Positions 8,367 through 17,012 of a stretch of DNA of 64,000 bases are shown here, piece after piece. Source of the stretch: Kordia periserrulae (GTDB lineage: Bacteria > Bacteroidota > Bacteroidia > Flavobacteriales > Flavobacteriaceae); the NCBI RefSeq assembly GCF_003054265.1, contig NZ_QBKT01000014.1, positions 18,458-82,457 on the forward strand. The letters are read 5' to 3'. The notes beneath the pieces were generated by a model. That model saw nothing but the letters and a program-made list of their open reading frames with translations. It did no database searches and was not told the origin of the DNA. The translations under genes and the position numbers were made by a program. Each line of letters starts with the position of its first letter. Within the stretch, counting starts at the first letter, position 1.

Positions 8367-11201
8367 ATGACGAATTACGAAGAAAATATTGAAGTACAAG
8401 GCGCTAGAGTTCACAACTTAAAGAACATTGATGTTACGATTCCCAGAGAGAAACTGGTCGTAATTACAGGACTTTCAGGAAGTGGAAAATCATCGCTCGC
8501 TTTTGATACGATTTATGCCGAAGGACAACGCCGCTATATTGAAACGTTTTCCGCGTATGCGCGACAGTTTTTAGGCGGATTGGAACGTCCAGACGTGGAT
8601 AAAATCGACGGTTTATCGCCCGTAATCGCTATTGAGCAAAAAACAACTAGCAAAAGCCCGCGTTCTACCGTCGGAACCATTACGGAAATCTACGACTTTC
8701 TTCGTTTGTTATTTGCCAGAGCCGCAGATGCGTACAGTTACAACTCTGGCGAGCAAATGGTCAGTTATAGCGATGAGCAAATCAAAGACTTAATTTTAAA
8801 CGATTTCAACGGAAAACGCGTTAATATCCTCGCTCCTATCGTACGCTCGCGTAAAGGACATTACCGCGAATTGTTTGAAACCATCGGAAAACAAGGCTTT
8901 GTCAAAGTGCGTGTGGATGGTGAAATTTTGGATATTGAAAAAGGAATGCGCGTTGACCGCTATAAAACCCACGATATCGAAATTGTGATTGATCGTTTAA
9001 AGATTGATGACAAGGTAGACAATGACAAACGTCTTACGGAAACCATCAAAACAGCGATGTATCACGGTGATGATGTGTTGATGGTGATAGATCAAGATGC
9101 GCCTACAGAAGCACGCTATTTTAGTCGTAACTTAATGTGTCCGTCTTCGGGAATTTCCTATCCAAATCCAGAGCCAAACACCTTTTCGTTCAATTCGCCA
9201 AAAGGCATGTGTCCCAACTGTAATGGTTTGGGAACGCTTCATGAAGTCAACGAAACGAAAGTCATTCCAGATACCAAAGCAACTATTAAAGGCGGTGGTA
9301 TTGCACCGTTGGGTGACTATAAAAAGTCGTGGATTTTCAAGCAGTTGGAAATCATTGCGGCACGTTACGATTTCAAACTCAGCGATCCTATCAAAGACAT
9401 TCCCAAAGAAGCTTTAGACGTCATTCTCAACGGTGGCAACGAAAAATTCTCTGTGGTCAGCAAAACACTAGGCGTCACGCGCGATTACAAAATTGACTTT
9501 GAAGGGATTATTAGTTTTATCAAAAATCAATTTCAAGAAAGCGATTCAACTTCTATCAAGCGTTGGGCAAAAAATTACATGGACAAGGTCGATTGCTCCG
9601 AATGTGGTGGTTCGCGCTTACGCAAAGAATCGTTGTACTTTAAAGTCAACAATAAAAATATTGCCGAATTGGCACAAATGGACGTGGTGGAATTGTCTGC
9701 TTGGTTTGAAGAATTACAAAACAATCTCTCCGAAAAGCAACAAAAAATCGCGTCGGAAATCATCAAAGAAATCTCTACGCGGTTGCGATTTTTATTAGAT
9801 GTGGGTTTAAATTATCTCTCTCTCAACAGAAGTTCCAAATCACTTTCGGGCGGCGAAGCACAACGCATTCGTTTGGCAACGCAAATTGGCTCGCAATTGG
9901 TCGGTGTCTTATATATTTTGGATGAACCAAGCATCGGATTGCACCAACGCGACAACGAAAAACTCATCAATTCTCTAGAATCATTGCGCGACATTGGAAA
10001 CTCTGTCATTGTGGTAGAACACGACAAAGACATGATAGAACGCGCCGATCACGTGATTGACATTGGTCCAAAAGCGGGGCGACATGGAGGCGAAATCATC
10101 TCAGAAGGTTCGCCGAAAGAATTATTAAAACACAATACCTTAACAGCGGAATATTTGAATGGAAAAAAGGAAATTCCTGTTCCAAAAAAACGCAGAAAAG
10201 GAAATGGAAATACCTTAATCTTAAAAGAAGCCACAGGTAACAACCTAAAAAATGTGTCAGTCGAATTTCCACTCGGAAAAATGATTGGCGTTACAGGCGT
10301 TTCGGGAAGTGGAAAATCGACCTTAATCAACGAAACGCTCTACCCTATTTTGAATGCGCACTTTTTCAATGCTGTAAAAGAACCAATGCCCTACAAAAGC
10401 ATCAAAGGTTTAGAACATATTGACAAAGTAATTGACATCAATCAGTCACCTATTGGGCGTACACCGCGTTCCAATCCTGCTACCTATACAGGCGTTTTTA
10501 GCGAAATTCGAAGTCTGTATGCCAAAACTCCCGAAGCGGCGATTCGTGGCTACAAACCTGGTCGTTTTAGCTTTAACGTAAAAGGTGGCCGTTGTGAAAC
10601 CTGTCAAGGAGGCGGATTGCGTGTGATAGAAATGAATTTTTTACCAGATGTATATGTCGATTGCGAAACCTGTCAAGGAAAACGCTTTAACCGTGAAACA
10701 TTAGAAATTCGCTACAAAGGGAAATCTATTGCTGATGTGTTGGAAATGACCATGAACGAAGCCGTAGCATTCTTTGAACACATTCCTAAAATTCACCGTA
10801 AGCTTAAAACCATCAAAGATGTTGGGTTGGGCTATATTACGCTCGGACAGCAAAGCACCACACTTTCTGGCGGAGAAGCACAACGTATCAAACTAGCTAC
10901 CGAACTCTCTAAAAAAGACACTGGAAATACGTTTTACATCTTAGACGAACCTACCACGGGACTGCATTTTGAAGACATTCGCGTGTTGATGGAAGTTTTG
11001 AACAAATTGGTCAACAAAGGAAACACCATTGTGGTTATTGAGCACAATATGGACGTTATTAAAATGGTCGATTATATTATTGACATTGGCTACGAAGGCG
11101 GAAAAGGTGGCGGAAAAGTCATTACCACAGGAACTCCGGAAGAAGTGGCGAAACACAAAAAAAGTCACACTGCACGCTTCTTAAAGAAGGAATTGAAATA
11201 A
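8367..11201 (+). CDS. uvrA: Excinuclease ABC subunit A
   Basis: UvrA is the DNA-damage-recognition ATPase of nucleotide excision repair, acting with UvrB. From ATG 8367 the protein has 944 residues, the usual length. It has two ABC ATPase units: Walker [10 protein letters not shown] near residue 35 and GVSGSGKST in the second half, each with an LSGGEAQRI signature and a (Y)ILDEP Walker B. The C-terminal zinc module is intact (CETCQGGG, then CETCQGK). In the first zinc module the pair reads CPSSG rather than CPxCG, so one Cys is Ser, while the CPNCNG pair is kept; I believe this variant is common in the phylum. The gene has its own promoter and a terminator about 110 bp downstream. Confidence 0.97.
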   Translation: MTNYEENIEVQGARVHNLKNIDVTIPREKLVVITGLSGSGKSSLAFDTIYAEGQRRYIETFSAYARQFLGGLERPDVDKIDGLSPVIAIEQKTTSKSPRSTVGTITEIYDFLRLLFARAADAYSYNSGEQMVSYSDEQIKDLILNDFNGKRVNILAPIVRSRKGHYRELFETIGKQGFVKVRVDGEILDIEKGMRVDRYKTHDIEIVIDRLKIDDKVDNDKRLTETIKTAMYHGDDVLMVIDQDAPTEARYFSRNLMCPSSGISYPNPEPNTFSFNSPKGMCPNCNGLGTLHEVNETKVIPDTKATIKGGGIAPLGDYKKSWIFKQLEIIAARYDFKLSDPIKDIPKEALDVILNGGNEKFSVVSKTLGVTRDYKIDFEGIISFIKNQFQESDSTSIKRWAKNYMDKVDCSECGGSRLRKESLYFKVNNKNIAELAQMDVVELSAWFEELQNNLSEKQQKIASEIIKEISTRLRFLLDVGLNYLSLNRSSKSLSGGEAQRIRLATQIGSQLVGVLYILDEPSIGLHQRDNEKLINSLESLRDIGNSVIVVEHDKDMIERADHVIDIGPKAGRHGGEIISEGSPKELLKHNTLTAEYLNGKKEIPVPKKRRKGNGNTLILKEATGNNLKNVSVEFPLGKMIGVTGVSGSGKSTLINETLYPILNAHFFNAVKEPMPYKSIKGLEHIDKVIDINQSPIGRTPRSNPATYTGVFSEIRSLYAKTPEAAIRGYKPGRFSFNVKGGRCETCQGGGLRVIEMNFLPDVYVDCETCQGKRFNRETLEIRYKGKSIADVLEMTMNEAVAFFEHIPKIHRKLKTIKDVGLGYITLGQQSTTLSGGEAQRIKLATELSKKDTGNTFYILDEPTTGLHFEDIRVLMEVLNKLVNKGNTIVVIEHNMDVIKMVDYIIDIGYEGGKGGGKVITTGTPEEVAKHKKSHTARFLKKELK

Positions 11202-11308
11202 ATCTATAGTCAATTACTCAGAGGCACGCCCACAAAGCATTCAGTAGAAACTATTCAAACATTTCGGCACAAGTGTCGGAGCATTATAAATCTCGATTAT
11301 CAAATAAA

Positions 11309-11340
11309 AAAAGAGTGTCCCCGCCAAGAAACACTCTTTT
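11309..11340 (+). terminator. Rho-independent terminator downstream of uvrA
   Basis: AAAAGAGTGT (11309-11318) pairs perfectly with ACACTCTTTT (11331-11340) across a 12-nt loop. With A and T runs on both sides it could work in both directions. Confidence 0.75.
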
Positions 11341-11600
11341 CACACTTTGAATTAATAATAAACTACGTAAACTAAACGCTAAACCTGTTTCGATCCCCTA
11401 AATCGATAACACTACAAATAACGCATGAATACTAGAGTTTTCAGCAAACAAACTATGTGAAACGGAAAAACAAGCCCTGAACGTTCCGTATATTATGTTG
11501 AAGATTTGTACTAAGATTAAATTTAAAAACAACTCCGTGCTGTCACTATTACTTTTTCGTCAATTTTGATAAGAACAAACACGTATATACATCTTTTATT
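11341..11600. other. Intergenic stretch without a recognisable gene
   Basis: I see no convincing ORF, tRNA or known regulatory element between the uvrA terminator and the hairpin array. The only structure noted is a small self-complementary TCGAT/ATCGA pair near 11390-11407. Confidence 0.4.
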
Positions 11601-11809
11601 GGGGAAAGCTTCCTGCTGACGTGCAACAACAAATTCCCCACGTTGGAAAGCTTCTCGCAGGTCTGCGAGACGTTTTCCAACGCAAACAAAAGTGTGTTGC
11701 AGCACTGCGAGGCGCTTTTGTAACTTCCCGAAAGCTTGCTGCACGGCTGCGAGAACGTTTCGGGAACTCCCGAAAGCCTGTTGCATTGCTGCGAGAAGCT
11801 TTCGGGAGT
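11601..11809. repeat. Array of five consecutive hairpins with a shared core and unlike outer stems
   Basis: Five inverted repeats sit nearly head to tail. H1 is 11601-11639 (outer arms GGGGAA/TTCCCC), H2 11641-11682 (CGTTGGAAA/TTTCCAACG), H3 11687-11720 (CAAAAG/CTTTTG), H4 11726-11765 (TCCCGAAA/TTTCGGGA) and H5 11766-11809 (ACTCCCGAAAGC/GCTTTCGGGAGT). The inner parts are variants of one sequence, roughly GCTTGTTGCA-n-CTGCGAGAAGC. The outer arms differ from unit to unit but always pair, which implies selection on pairing. H1 carries the core in the opposite orientation to the other four. No transposase or gene is adjacent; uvrA ends 400 bp to the left and the cassette array begins 110 bp to the right. 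Confidence 0.85.
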
Positions 11810-11914
11810 GATTTTATTGCGAATTATGCAATGAAATCATGAAAAATGATGTTTTTATTAAAAGATTCGTAAAATGATTGTTTTTTAGTTTTTATAAATC
11901 TTTCTTGTTATTGG

Positions 11915-12072
11915 TTGAAATGGTGAGTAGTTCTCTCCAAATTACGGAAAACCGCATTGTGTATGTGTGGGTTTTGTTTTACATTTATGGACAATAGCGG
12001 GAAGTTGTTGTAAAATTAGTTCCTGTTAGTTACCAAATTTGGTATGTAAACAGGAATTCCTGTTATGCATAC
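11915..12072. repeat. RepB copy 1: attC-like junction in front of cassette 1
   Basis: A roughly 120-bp conserved element shared with 17882-18001 and 29433-29552, and in part with 23955-24040. It runs from AAC (11950-11952) to the GTT that opens the cassette at 12073, exactly 120 nt between them in all three full copies. Inside lies a long imperfect hairpin (TTCCTGTTAGTT ... AAACAGGAA, 12021-12057, centre ACCAAATTTGGT) and a palindrome AACAGGAATTCCTGTT (12049-12064). These features fit a long, VCR-like attC site folded as single-stranded DNA (inference). Confidence 0.6.
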
Positions 12073-12116
12073 GTTAGCTGCAAGGTTGAACGAACACCTA
12101 GAAAACAAAGAAAAAT

Positions 12117-13010
12117 TTGAAATACGAAAATAGACTTATAGCATTTATAGATATTCTTGGGTTTAAAGAAATTGTTCGTTCATCTGAAAAAGATGATTCA
12201 AAAATTGAATTTCTGTACTCTGTATTAGACTATCTAAAAAGTTGGGAAACATCTGAAAGTTGGAGTTCACAGTTAGTGGAAATAGAGGAAGATGCACAAA
12301 AAAAAGGAGTTGAAAACTTTGACATTAGAGACAAAACAAATAGCACATCATTTTCGGACAGTATTGTAGTATCTGTAAAAGTTGAAAATAATGTCAATGA
12401 AATGGCTTCTACATTAATAGTCAACCTTGCTTATATCGGAGCAATTCTTTTTGAAAAAGGAATTTTATTTAGAGGTGGACTTACAATTGGAAATCTAATT
12501 CATAACGAAAACGGAACCGTTTTTGGGCAAGGTTTGATAGATGCATACCAACTTGAAAGTAATAATGCAAAGTTTCCAAGAATTGTGTTATCAGATAAAC
12601 TTTTAAAACAACTAAACTACCCGCTTGAAACCAAAAGAAATAGATATCCTTATCACCAATATCTTGAAAGATTCAATGATGGTTGTGTTGGATTTCATCA
12701 AATGATTTATTTTCAAGTTATTGAGAGTTGGATCGAAATGACCGATGAAAAAATAAAAATAAGTTTAGGGAAAATTAGAAAAGTTATAGTAAACGGACTT
12801 GATACGAGTTTTGAAAATCCGAGCGTGTTTGAGAAGTTTAAATGGCTTAAAGAACAATATAACAAACTCATAATTCTTAATGATTTTGACTTCGAGACAA
12901 AAACACACGAGAATATAAAATTGAAAATTAGAGAATTAAACGAAGGAATTCACGGTCATAACGTTCATTATAAATATACTGATGACTTTTATGACTCAAC
13001 GAAAAAATAA
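12117..13010 (+). CDS. Cassette 1 protein: nucleotide-cyclase-fold-like hypothetical
   Basis: This protein of 297 residues starts at TTG 12117; no nearby ATG exists and the start follows an A-rich leader. The N-terminal motif LIAFIDILGFKE, the later FSDSIVVSV and the segment LFRGGLTIGNLIHNENGTVF-GQGLIDAYQLE follow the pattern of class III cyclase / GGDEF-like palm domains: a metal-binding Asp in beta-1, a DS-turn and an RGG-IG strand. Family members with FID(I/V)LGFK are common in accessory DNA and in phage-defence neighbourhoods, but their function is not settled to my knowledge. The gene fills a cassette bounded by GTTAGCTGC (12073) and GCAGCTAAC (13017). Confidence 0.6.
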   Translation: MKYENRLIAFIDILGFKEIVRSSEKDDSKIEFLYSVLDYLKSWETSESWSSQLVEIEEDAQKKGVENFDIRDKTNSTSFSDSIVVSVKVENNVNEMASTLIVNLAYIGAILFEKGILFRGGLTIGNLIHNENGTVFGQGLIDAYQLESNNAKFPRIVLSDKLLKQLNYPLETKRNRYPYHQYLERFNDGCVGFHQMIYFQVIESWIEMTDEKIKISLGKIRKVIVNGLDTSFENPSVFEKFKWLKEQYNKLIILNDFDFETKTHENIKLKIRELNEGIHGHNVHYKYTDDFYDSTKK

Positions 13011-13016
13011 AACCCA

Positions 13017-13044
13017 GCAGCTAACACCGGTAACCGTTGCACAA
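13017..13044. other. Compact cassette junction, AAC-N10-GTT (cassette 1 / RepA copy 1)
   Basis: GCAGCTAAC (the exact reverse complement of the cassette 1 opening) is followed by ACCGGTAACC and then by GTTGCACAA, the opening of RepA. The same 10-nt spacing with a similar NNGGTAACC spacer recurs at 15712 and 16712, and less well at 17695 and 31364. Confidence 0.65.
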
Positions 13045-13371
13045 CCCAATAATCCCACAAAAAACAAGGCATTCTTAGCACTTTTAAGAGTGCCTTTCTT
13101 TTGAACCTCCCTATTGAACTCTAAAATTTGCACCGCTTACAATCCAGCTACAGCTGTTATATAGTGACTTTATTTTGAAAATGATTAAACCAAACGATTT
13201 AGCGCCACTTTTTGTCGTTGTTGAAATGAATTTTAGATATTTTTTAAAGTTGTAAACAATGACTAAATTCAATCACTTAACTGAAAATTGTTGAATAATT
13301 TTTCTTGATAGATTTTCTTGCCTTGCATATCCTAAGATACGCAATTATTCAATATCTTACACTTGTGCAAC
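13036..13371. repeat. RepA copy 1: gene-less cassette-like repeat
   Basis: A 336-bp element that opens GTTGCACAA and closes TTGTGCAAC, an exact 9-bp terminal inverted repeat. It is nearly identical over its full length to 15731-16064. Partial or diverged copies lie at 16732-16945, 20278-20362 and 31377-31590. No ORF longer than a few dozen codons is conserved. Near its left end it carries a hairpin terminator. Confidence 0.8.
13068..13102 (+). terminator. Terminator carried inside RepA copy 1
   Basis: GGCATTCTTA (13068-13077) pairs with TAAGAGTGCC (13085-13094), followed by TTTCTTTT. In the copy at 31408 the wobble pair is replaced by a Watson-Crick pair (TAAGAATGCC), a compensatory change. 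In the 20278 copy both arms change but still pair. Confidence 0.7.
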
Positions 13372-13496
13372 AGGCACACGGTGTATAATTAATAAGATTG
13401 AATTTCCTCAGCGGAAATTCAATCTTATTAATTATCTTTCCGAAACAATGGAAAAGGACTTCCCTCCTTTTCCTGCAAAAAATCATACACAAATAC
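13372..13496. other. attC-like junction (RepA copy 1 / cassette 2) with a perfect 23-bp hairpin
   Basis: There are 125 nt between the AAC closing RepA and the GTT opening cassette 2. GTGTAT near the left end pairs with ATACAC near the right end (13486-13491). Inside is a perfect 23-bp inverted repeat (13385-13407 and 13413-13435) with loop TCAGC. This fits the L''/L' pairing of an attC with an extra-strong stem. Confidence 0.55.
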
Positions 13497-13512
13497 GTTG
13501 TTCGTCAGCTGA

Positions 13513-14286
13513 ATGAAAATACGTTATAAACATAAAGAAAAAGCAAAAAATGCCAAATTAGAGCAAGAAAATTATCAAGTTCTTGGATATGGAGATTTTA
13601 GTACTGAGTCGAATATATTTCTTATTGCAAATGACGAATTGAAAATTTTGAATTTTGACCAAACTTCTGTCGAAATAATTGATGATGATTTATCTGAATA
13701 CGTAAGAAGAGATGATTTGAATTATGGTAAAAGGTTCTATTTAAACTCTAAATTAAATCAAGTTAGAAATGATTTAATTAAGTATTCTGATTTAACATTT
13801 TCATCAATTTGGAATTTTAGTAGAAACTATAAATTTTTTAAGGAAAGTAATTATGAGATATCCGACTTTTATAAAGATTATGTTTTGAATGAGGAATATA
13901 AACTAAATCTAATTGAAGGGTTTCTGATTTTTGCGAACGATTATATTGATAGAAAATTTGGAGTAGACCATTACAGAGAAGCCTTTAATTTTTACAAAAC
14001 TGAATCTTTGGAATTATTAGTTCAAAAAAAAACAGATGACATTCAGTTTTTTGAAAGTAAAAGTTATTCAAATACACTAATGAACTTTATTAGTGAGACT
14101 TTGTGGGACGAAAATCAGAATGAGGAAAAATCTAAAAGCCATAGACTTCATTTTTTTTGGCTAATTGACTCTCTATTTTTAGAAGAAATAACAAGTATTC
14201 AACGTTTAAAAACTTTTTATGATGATTGTCTTATTATAGAATATAACAAGAATTATTATGTTCTTAATAAATATTGGTGGGGATAA
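13513..14286 (+). CDS. Cassette 2 protein: hypothetical
   Basis: This 257-residue protein is soluble and AT-rich in codon use, with no signal peptide or membrane segment. A short N-terminal beta region (YQVLGYGDFSTESNIFLIAN) is followed by a largely helical, aromatic-rich body (SIWNFSRNYKFFKESNYEIS). I do not recognise a family. It starts 16 nt after the cassette opening GTTGTTCG and ends 12 nt before the closing GCACAAC, so the ORF fills the cassette. The two ends are an imperfect inverted repeat (GTTGTTCGTCAGCT against AGCCGAACGCACAAC). Confidence 0.6.
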   Translation: MKIRYKHKEKAKNAKLEQENYQVLGYGDFSTESNIFLIANDELKILNFDQTSVEIIDDDLSEYVRRDDLNYGKRFYLNSKLNQVRNDLIKYSDLTFSSIWNFSRNYKFFKESNYEISDFYKDYVLNEEYKLNLIEGFLIFANDYIDRKFGVDHYREAFNFYKTESLELLVQKKTDDIQFFESKSYSNTLMNFISETLWDENQNEEKSKSHRLHFFWLIDSLFLEEITSIQRLKTFYDDCLIIEYNKNYYVLNKYWWG

Positions 14287-14298
14287 TAAAAGCCGAAC

Positions 14299-14423
14299 GC
14301 ACAACACGGTATATAAGCAATAGCGAGACAGTGCAAAAACCAATCGAAATGACTTTTAATAAATTTTGTACATTAGCCTAACGGCAGTAGTTTTAAGTAC
14401 TACTGCATATATACTTTATCGTT
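14299..14423. other. attC-like junction (cassette 2 / cassette 3)
   Basis: GCACAAC (14299-14305), 115 nt, then GTT (14421). Next to the left AAC is ACGGTATATAAGC and next to the right GTT is GCATATATACTTTATC, which pair as L'' and L'. In between is a separate hairpin, CAGTAGTTTTAAGTACTACTG (arms 14386-14405). Confidence 0.65.
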
Positions 14424-14465
14424 GGGGCACATGTGAAAAGAAAACACAAAAGAACTATCATCTAA

Positions 14466-15686
14466 ATGAATCAATTTTTGAATCAATGGGGAGAAGCAGC
14501 GTATACTAGTCTAGGATTTTTCTGGATGGCAATGTGGGCTTTTGTTTTGGGATATATTGTCAGTTCATTGATACAGGTTTTCATTACTGAAAAACGAATG
14601 CAAAAAGTAATGGGAAATAAAGATGGGAAAAGTGTTCTGCTGGGTACTTTCTTTGGATTAATAAGTAGTTCTTGTAGTTTTTCTGCTTTAGCAACTTCAA
14701 AATCTTTGTTCCAAAAAGGGGCTAGCTTTGTTTCATCAATCGCCTTTTTACTAGCTTCGACCAATCTTGTAATTGAGCTCGGTATCATAATTTCCATTTT
14801 CTTAGGTTGGCAGTTTGTCGTTGGAGAATACGTTGGCGGAATATTACTCATTCTATTTAGTTGGTTTCTTATCCTAATTATCAAACCTAAAAAACTTATT
14901 AAAAATGCACGGCATAACCTGAATTCATCTAATCAGAAAGAGCAGCTTGACCAAAAAACTTTTACTGAAAAAATAAAATCTGAGGAAAAATGGGCTAAGG
15001 TTGGGAAACAGTATGCAATGGAGTGGAAAATGGTTTGGAAAGATGTAACCGTAGGATTCACGATAGCAGGAATTGTTGCTGCTTTTGTACCAGACTCATT
15101 CTTTCAAACACTTTTCATCAATACTAGCAACGGGCAGCAGTCATTCGATTTTTTTACTTTACTTGAACACGTTATTGTTGGGCCGGTAGCAGCATTCCTA
15201 ACATTTATTGGTTCAATGGGCAATATCCCACTTGCTGCTTTGCTTTTTGGAAAAGGAGTAAGCTTTGCAGGAGTAATGGCTTTCATATTTAGTGACCTTG
15301 TAGTATTTCCCGTTTTACGTATCAATGCAAAGTACTATGGTTGGAGAATGTCTTTTTTTATATTGTTCTTGTTGTTTACATCACTTGTGGTTACTTCGTT
15401 ACTATTGCATTATGGGTTCAATTTGCTAGACCTCATACCTGAATCTAATGTAACAAGCATAACAGAAAAAGAACATTTTAAAATAGATTATACTTTCTAT
15501 TTAAATCTCGGTTTCCTGGCTTTGTCGGGAGTTCTAATCTATTTCGGATTTTATAAAGGAAAAGATGTAATGCACTATAAAGAAATGGCACCCAAAAGCC
15601 CATTGCTTGAAAAAGTATTGAAATGGTTTGCAATCGTAAGCTATGTATGGTTGATAATTGGAATAGCTTTAAAATATCTGATTTAG
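14466..15686 (+). CDS. Cassette 3 protein: predicted permease (PF03773 / DUF318-like)
   Basis: This 406-residue integral membrane protein has about eight hydrophobic helices. Its features fit the PF03773 predicted-permease family (which includes ArsP-type methylarsenite exporters): an N-terminal pair of helices, then GLISSSCSFSALATSKSLFQ with the family's SCS motif, a cytoplasmic loop, and the repeat GPVAAFLTFIGSMGNIPLAA with LLFGKGVSFAGVMAFIFSDL. The substrate cannot be told. A well-bounded cassette surrounds it, with GTTGGGGCA at 14421 and the exact complement TGCCCCAAC at 15712. This is a large cargo for an integron-type cassette. Confidence 0.75.
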   Translation: MNQFLNQWGEAAYTSLGFFWMAMWAFVLGYIVSSLIQVFITEKRMQKVMGNKDGKSVLLGTFFGLISSSCSFSALATSKSLFQKGASFVSSIAFLLASTNLVIELGIIISIFLGWQFVVGEYVGGILLILFSWFLILIIKPKKLIKNARHNLNSSNQKEQLDQKTFTEKIKSEEKWAKVGKQYAMEWKMVWKDVTVGFTIAGIVAAFVPDSFFQTLFINTSNGQQSFDFFTLLEHVIVGPVAAFLTFIGSMGNIPLAALLFGKGVSFAGVMAFIFSDLVVFPVLRINAKYYGWRMSFFILFLLFTSLVVTSLLLHYGFNLLDLIPESNVTSITEKEHFKIDYTFYLNLGFLALSGVLIYFGFYKGKDVMHYKEMAPKSPLLEKVLKWFAIVSYVWLIIGIALKYLI

Positions 15687-15711
15687 AAAGGTTTAAACAA
15701 ATAAAACACAA

Positions 15712-15739
15712 TGCCCCAACATTGGTAACCATTACACAA
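15712..15739. other. Compact cassette junction, AAC-N10-GTT type (cassette 3 / RepA copy 2)
   Basis: TGCCCCAAC, then ATTGGTAACC, then ATTACACAA. The second cassette's opening G is A here, so this boundary may be decayed. Confidence 0.55.
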
Positions 15740-16064
15740 CCCAATAATTCAAAAAAACAAGGAATTCTTAGCGCTTTTAAGAGTGCCTTTCTTTTGAGCT
15801 TCCCTATTGAACTCTAAAATTTGCACCGCTTACAATCCAGCTACAGCTGTTATATAGTGACTTTATTTTGAAAATGATTAAACCAAACGATTTAGCGCCA
15901 CTTTTTGCCGTTGATGAAATGAATTTTAGGTATTTTTTAAAGTTGTAAATAATGACTAAATTCAATCACTTAATTGAAAATTGTTGAATAATTTTTCTTG
16001 ATAGATTTTCTTGCCTTGCATACAATAAGATACGCAATTATTCAATATCTTAGACTTGTGCAAC
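15731..16064. repeat. RepA copy 2
   Basis: A 334-bp element nearly identical to 13036-13371, closing with TTGTGCAAC. Its terminator hairpin (about 15761-15790) is imperfect in the left arm. No gene. Confidence 0.8.
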
Positions 16065-16190
16065 AGGCACATTGTATATAAAAAATAGGCGAAACAATAG
16101 TAAAACCAATGTTTTTGACTTGTATCCAACTTTGTACTTAACCGAAAGTTTAGTACTTCGAAATCGCCTACTTTTCATATACTAAACGTT
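16065..16190. other. attC-like junction (RepA copy 2 / cassette 4)
   Basis: There are 123 nt between AAC and GTT. The left segment 16074-16092 (GTATATAAAAAATAGGCGA) and the right segment 16164-16182 (TCGCCTACTTTTCATATAC) are complementary at 17 of 19 positions, directly next to the terminal AAC/GTT. This is the clearest L''/L'-like pairing in the window. Confidence 0.7.
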
Positions 16191-16224
16191 ACCATTAATT
16201 TAATCCGCAACCTAAAATATTCTA

Positions 16225-16704
16225 ATGAATACATTTTTAATAATTATCGGAATCTTAATTCTTTTCTATATTCTTCATAGAATATTGATGAATTGGCAAA
16301 TAAACAAATCAATTGATTATTTCATTGAAAATGCTGAAACAGTTACGAAAACACCTGAAATGATTGAGAAAGAAGAGATTTTAAAAAACCGTATAGAGGA
16401 CTTAAAGAAAAAGAATTACCATAATGAATTAGATTTACTTTATGATCTTTCCTCTGTGTACATATTAGAAATGCTTAAAGATGAATCTGGTTGGACATTG
16501 AATAAAAATGATTTCAGAATTAAAAGAGTAAATGAAACGGAATTAAAAACCCGATTAAAAATTTCACATTTTTCAGGTAATGAGAGGGTTTATCAAATTA
16601 ATTATACTCAAGGATTACAAAAATTTACAGATATTAATAACTATAAAGTTGGAATGAAAATGTTAGATATTTTCTGTCAAGAATTAGATACGTTTTATAA
16701 GTAA
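16225..16704 (+). CDS. Cassette 4 protein: single-pass membrane hypothetical
   Basis: This 159-residue protein has an N-terminal transmembrane helix (FLIIIGILILFYILHRIL, residues 4-21) followed by a charged helical region (TPEMIEKEEILKNRIEDLKK) and a small alpha/beta domain. No cleavage site is evident, so it should stay membrane-anchored. No family recognised. The cassette is tightly defined: opening GTTACCATTA (16188) and closing TAATGGTAAC (16712), 10 of 10 complementary. Confidence 0.6.
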   Translation: MNTFLIIIGILILFYILHRILMNWQINKSIDYFIENAETVTKTPEMIEKEEILKNRIEDLKKKNYHNELDLLYDLSSVYILEMLKDESGWTLNKNDFRIKRVNETELKTRLKISHFSGNERVYQINYTQGLQKFTDINNYKVGMKMLDIFCQELDTFYK

Positions 16705-16711
16705 AAAAAAC

Positions 16712-16740
16712 TAATGGTAACAATGGTAACCGTTGCACAA
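16712..16740. other. Compact cassette junction, AAC-N10-GTT (cassette 4 / RepA copy 3)
   Basis: TAATGGTAAC, then AATGGTAACC, then GTTGCACAA. Confidence 0.6.
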
Positions 16741-16945
16741 CCCAATAATTCTACAAAAAACAAGGCATTCTTAGCACTTTTAAGAGTGCCTTTCTTTTGA
16801 GCTTTCCTATTGAACTCTAAAATTTGCACCGCTTACAACCCAGTTATAGTGACCAAATAGTGACTTTATCAAAGCAAGCGATTTAGCGCTCCTTTTTTGC
16901 CCTTTTGGAGATGAGTTTCAAGTACTTTATCCAAAATTACTATCT
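16732..16945. repeat. RepA copy 3 (right end lost)
   Basis: Matches RepA for about 210 bp including the terminator (about 16764-16798), then diverges. Its middle part resembles copy 4 at 31377 more than copies 1 and 2. The closing TTGTGCAAC is missing, so the next cassette's left boundary is blurred. Confidence 0.7.
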
Positions 16946-17012
16946 TTAACCTAGTAACTGACGGTTATGCAAAACCTTTAGTAGATAGTAAAACCCCTAA
17001 AATAATCCCAAT

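Noticed and set aside
11601..11809. CRISPR array.
   Set aside because: Units differ in their outer arms, there are no identical direct repeats with unique spacers, one unit is inverted, and no cas genes are near.
11523..11842. Reading frames on both strands over the hairpin array that translate to 14-residue repeats (for example RKLAARLRERFGNS).
   Set aside because: The apparent protein repeats follow from the 40-nt period of the hairpins. Frames are open on both strands, starts are poor, and conservation is at the level of base pairing rather than codons.
13036..16064. Insertion sequences at the RepA copies.
   Set aside because: No transposase frame is present in any copy. The 9-bp inverted ends fit either a cassette or a MITE, which is discussed as a finding.
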